A stretch of DNA of 64,000 bases, from contig NZ_JABTTS010000002.1 of NCBI RefSeq assembly GCF_018638295.1, positions 186,001 to 250,000 on the forward strand, in the 5' to 3' direction. Source of the stretch: Streptomyces sp. CHD11. GTDB taxonomy: Bacteria; Actinomycetota; Actinomycetes; Streptomycetales; Streptomycetaceae. Both the position numbers and the translations under genes were made by a program. Positions 61,260 to 64,000 of this stretch are shown piece after piece; positions within the stretch are counted from its first letter, which is position 1, and each line of letters opens with the position of its first letter. A model generated the notes under the pieces. It did no database searches and was not told where the DNA came from. It was given only the letters and a program-made list of their open reading frames with translations.

Positions 61260-61947
61260 GGGAACAACCGGTACCAGGGGCTCCTTCATATCCACAAGAA
61301 ACGTGTGCTGCGCCACAATTGTTCAACGGAGGGCCCGAATCCCGGGAACGTCGCCCCTTATTGACGCCGTAACGGACATTGCGGGCGCCCGTGATCGGCC
61401 GTTGATCACGCACTTTCATCGTTACGTCCGAATTGCCCCGCGCCTACCACTGGTTGGATTGGTTGGCCAAGCCCTCCTCTCCTCCGGTCCTCGCGGATGT
61501 GACGCACGTCACGGAACGATTCCACCAGTCGTCGCGTCCGGCGGGCCGGCGGACGATGCGGACGGCCGACGGGGGTCCCGGACATCCGCGGGCGGTGCCG
61601 TCGCGCCGCAACGGGCGGCGCGGTGGCGGAACGTGACCGGATTGTGACCCGGTGAGTTCGTGAACGCGTGCACACGTTCACACCCGCCCTGGCGGCCCCT
61701 CCGGGGTGTGAACGCGGCCTCTACCAAGAGATCGGGTCCAGCACCAATTTGCCTGTGAAGAAAGTGCCTTGATAGAAGGCTCAGCCCTCTGAGCTGCATC
61801 GACCGGTCAGAATGTCACCTTTGGTGATCGCGCGGACGCTTGGCGTGCGAAGATCACCGCTCATCCGACTTCATGATCGTTCGTCAGGTGGTGGAGATCA
61901 CAAAGCTTGAGTCAGACCCCGTGTCGCAGATCACAGACCCTCGGGCA
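61260..61947. other. Long divergent intergenic region upstream of nuo
   Basis: About 690 bp shared by the NlpC/P60 and nuoA promoters. It holds ACAATTGT (palindrome) near 61316, the GTGAACG inverted repeat at 61660-61681 with a further copy near 61708, and several GATCAC motifs near 61850-61940. I looked for a c-di-AMP (ydaO-type) riboswitch before the hydrolase gene and saw no match. Confidence 0.5.
61660..61681. promoter_or_regulatory. GTGAACG inverted repeat
   Basis: GTGAACG (61660-61666) and CGTTCAC (61675-61681) are perfect inverted arms around CGTGCACA. GTGAACGCG recurs near 61708. Operator-like, regulator unknown. Confidence 0.5.
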
Positions 61948-61953
61948 TAGGAT
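61948..61953 (+). promoter_or_regulatory. -10 of putative nuo promoter
   Basis: TAGGAT at 61948-61953, predicted start near 61960, places the Rex-type site at about +10 to +27 and leaves a leader of about 170 nt before nuoA. No good -35. Confidence 0.45.
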
Positions 61954-61968
61954 GCGGAGCGGTTGGGC

Positions 61969-61986
61969 TTGTGACCTGCTTCACAT
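61969..61986. promoter_or_regulatory. Rex operator (ROP) for nuo operon
   Basis: TTGTGACCTGCTTCACAT matches the Rex consensus TTGTGNNNNNNTTCACAA except for the last base. In S. coelicolor, Rex, an NADH/NAD+ sensor, is known to bind upstream of the nuo operon, so respiratory repression at low NADH/NAD+ is expected here. Confidence 0.85.
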
Positions 61987-62130
61987 GTTCTCGATCTTCG
62001 CCGGGGCGGGCGTGGTTCGTGGGGCTGTCGGGGCGGCGGAGCCCGATGCACGACTCCCCGAGGGGCTCAAATTCGTTCGCCCCCGGGGGGACCCCAAGCA
62101 GTCAATGCCGACTGAGAGGAGCGAGGAGCG

Positions 62131-62490
62131 GTGAACGCGTATGCGCCCATCCTCGTACTGGGAGCCCTCGGGGCAGGCTTTGCGATCTTCTCCGTGGTCA
62201 TGGCCACGCTGATCGGTCCGAAGCGGTACAACCGCGCCAAGCTCGAGGCTTACGAGTGCGGTATCGAGCCGACCCCCACGCCGGCGGGCGGCGGGCGCTT
62301 CCCCATCAAGTACTACCTGACGGCGATGCTCTTCATCATTTTCGATATCGAGATCGTCTTCCTCTACCCCTGGGCCGTCACCTTCGACGCCCTGGGGATT
62401 TTCGGGCTCGTGGAGATGTTGCTCTTCGTGCTCACCGTCTTCGTCGCGTACGCGTACGTATGGCGGCGCGGCGGCCTGGAATGGGACTGA
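62131..62490 (+). CDS. nuoA: NADH-quinone oxidoreductase subunit A
   Basis: Membrane subunit of complex I, 119 aa, three helices. Conserved [20 protein letters not shown] loop carries the Cys of the quinone-site region, and [15 protein letters not shown] is the family hallmark. GTG start with GAGGAGCGAGGAG upstream. First gene of the nuo operon, read toward the right edge. Confidence 0.97.
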   Translation: MNAYAPILVLGALGAGFAIFSVVMATLIGPKRYNRAKLEAYECGIEPTPTPAGGGRFPIKYYLTAMLFIIFDIEIVFLYPWAVTFDALGIFGLVEMLLFVLTVFVAYAYVWRRGGLEWD

Positions 62491-62503
62491 GGGGCCATTA
62501 GTC

Positions 62504-63054
<551 letters not shown>

Positions 63055-63058
<4 letters not shown>

Positions 63059-63804
63059 GCGACGCGAACAACACCGCGGGTGACGGCGCGAACCCCGAGA
63101 AGGACCTCTCCGCGGAGAACCTCCCGGGCCAGCGCGGCCAGGGCGGTGAGGAGATCCGCGTCCAGCGCGGCATGTTCGGCGCCAACAACGGCGGCGACAC
63201 CTCCGGATACGGCGGACTGGTCCGCTCGGTCCGCCTCCCGGGACCGGCGGCCCGCCCCTACGGCGGCTGGTTCGACGAGGTCGCCGACGAACTCGAGGGC
63301 GCGCTGGAGGAGCAGGACCTGCTCCCCGGCAACGCCATCGGGAAGACGGTCGTGGACCGCGGCGAACTCACCTTCCACATCGAACGCGAGCACCTGGTCC
63401 GGGTGGCGAGGACCCTGCGCGACGACCCCGCCCTGCGCTTCGAACTGTGCACCGGCGTCAGCGGCGTGCACTACCCGAACGACAAGGGCCGCGAGCTGCA
63501 CGCCGTCTACCACCTGCGCTCGATCACCCACAACCGGCTGATCCGCCTCGAGGTCAGCGCGCCCGACAGCGACCCGCACATTCCGTCGCTGGTTCCGGTC
63601 TATCCGACGAACGACTGGCACGAGCGCGAGACGTACGACTTCTTCGGCATCGTCTTCGACGGTCACCCGGCCCTGACGCGGATCATGATGCCGGACGACT
63701 GGCAGGGCTTCCCCCAGCGCAAGGACTACTCCCTCGGCGGCATCCCCGTCGAATACAAGGGCGCCCAGATCCCGGCTCCGGACCAGCGGAGGTCGTACTC
63801 GTGA
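63055..63804 (+). CDS. nuoC: NADH-quinone oxidoreductase subunit C
   Basis: Protein of 249 aa. The first 60 residues are a polar extension, typical of actinobacterial NuoC. The conserved 30-kDa domain follows: [40 protein letters not shown] and [20 protein letters not shown]. Peripheral arm subunit. Overlaps both neighbours. Confidence 0.97.
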
Positions 63805-64000
63805 ATACCCCGCACGCCTCCCCTCGCGAAACCACCGAGGGCACCGTCTACACCGTCACCGGCGGTGACTGGGACGAGGTCGTCGAGAGCGCGGCCCGGA
63901 CCGACGACGAGCGCATCGTCGTCAACATGGGTCCGCAGCACCCGTCCACCCACGGGGTGCTCCGGCTGATCCTGGAGATCGACGGCGAGACGGTCACCGA
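63801..64000 (+). CDS. nuoD: NADH-quinone oxidoreductase subunit D, 3' end beyond window
   Basis: GTG start in a GTGA overlap with nuoC. The visible 66 residues include [20 protein letters not shown], the 49-kDa subunit signature near the quinone site. Continues past the right edge. Confidence 0.95.
   Translation, partial: MNTPHASPRETTEGTVYTVTGGDWDEVVESAARTDDERIVVNMGPQHPSTHGVLRLILEIDGETVT

Noticed and set aside
61260..61700. c-di-AMP (ydaO) riboswitch ahead of the NlpC/P60 gene
   Set aside because: Such leaders precede some Streptomyces wall hydrolases, but I could not find the conserved blocks on the minus strand here.

Overview
The window is high-GC actinobacterial DNA and almost certainly Streptomyces. 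The indications are the very strong G/C third-position bias, frequent GTG starts, ATGA/GTGA stop-start overlaps, and a futalosine-type menaquinone gene set spread over about 27 kb ahead of a nuo operon. From memory the order from hemL (19.3 kb) to nuoD (right edge) follows the S. coelicolor region around SCO4469-SCO4565, minus some accessory blocks; this was not checked against a database.

Region 1 (1-10.7 kb) is accessory metal and oxygen chemistry. It holds a SulP anion transporter divergent from a MerR regulator with a near-perfect 24-bp operator between them. Next come a Met/His-rich membrane protein, a SigC-like ECF sigma factor, and a His-rich DUF4396 membrane protein behind a CsoR-type copper operator. 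These are followed by two hemerythrin-domain proteins, a DUF1360 protein, a DUF2231-Rieske fusion, a large ferritin-like protein, and a DUF2243/CtaG pair. Region 2 (10.7-12.5 kb) is a scar: a gene tail, an ArsR gene whose 5' end looks frameshifted, a small Cys-rich gene running into a headless HxlR regulator, and a frameshifted AbiTii-like gene.

Region 3 (12.5-18.2 kb) is the most distinctive system. It is an ATP-grasp RiPP (graspetide) cluster with a 100-aa precursor, an ATP-grasp macrocyclase and a PIMT-like methyltransferase, in overlapping translation order. An XRE-TPR regulator, a GNAT enzyme, a small HATPase, a TTA-containing small ORF and a DUF6087 protein flank it. The architecture matches the aspartimidylated graspetides (fuscimiditide/amycolimiditide type).

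Region 4 (18.4-64 kb) is conserved chromosome. It contains heme synthesis (hemL), system II cytochrome c maturation (resA-ccdA-resB-ccsB) and menaquinone genes (mqnL, mqnP, mqnM/ubiX, mqnE, mqnA, mqnC, menG, plus a geranylgeranyl-reductase-like flavoprotein). It also has a fatty-acid module (MaoC dehydratase, FabG4-like reductase, thiolase, acyl-CoA synthetase) with a tandem TetR-like operator, a tandem SPFH pair, a dicarboxylate carrier with an operator overlapping its promoter, a cold-shock gene, a Ser/Thr kinase and a prepilin peptidase. It ends with nuoABCD behind a Rex-type operator. Heme, cytochrome c, quinone and complex I genes together make this a respiratory-chain neighbourhood. Several genes (mqnL, ubiX, mqnA, menG, the TetR gene and the XRE gene) carry a -10-like hexamer about 7 bp before the start codon, suggesting leaderless mRNAs.
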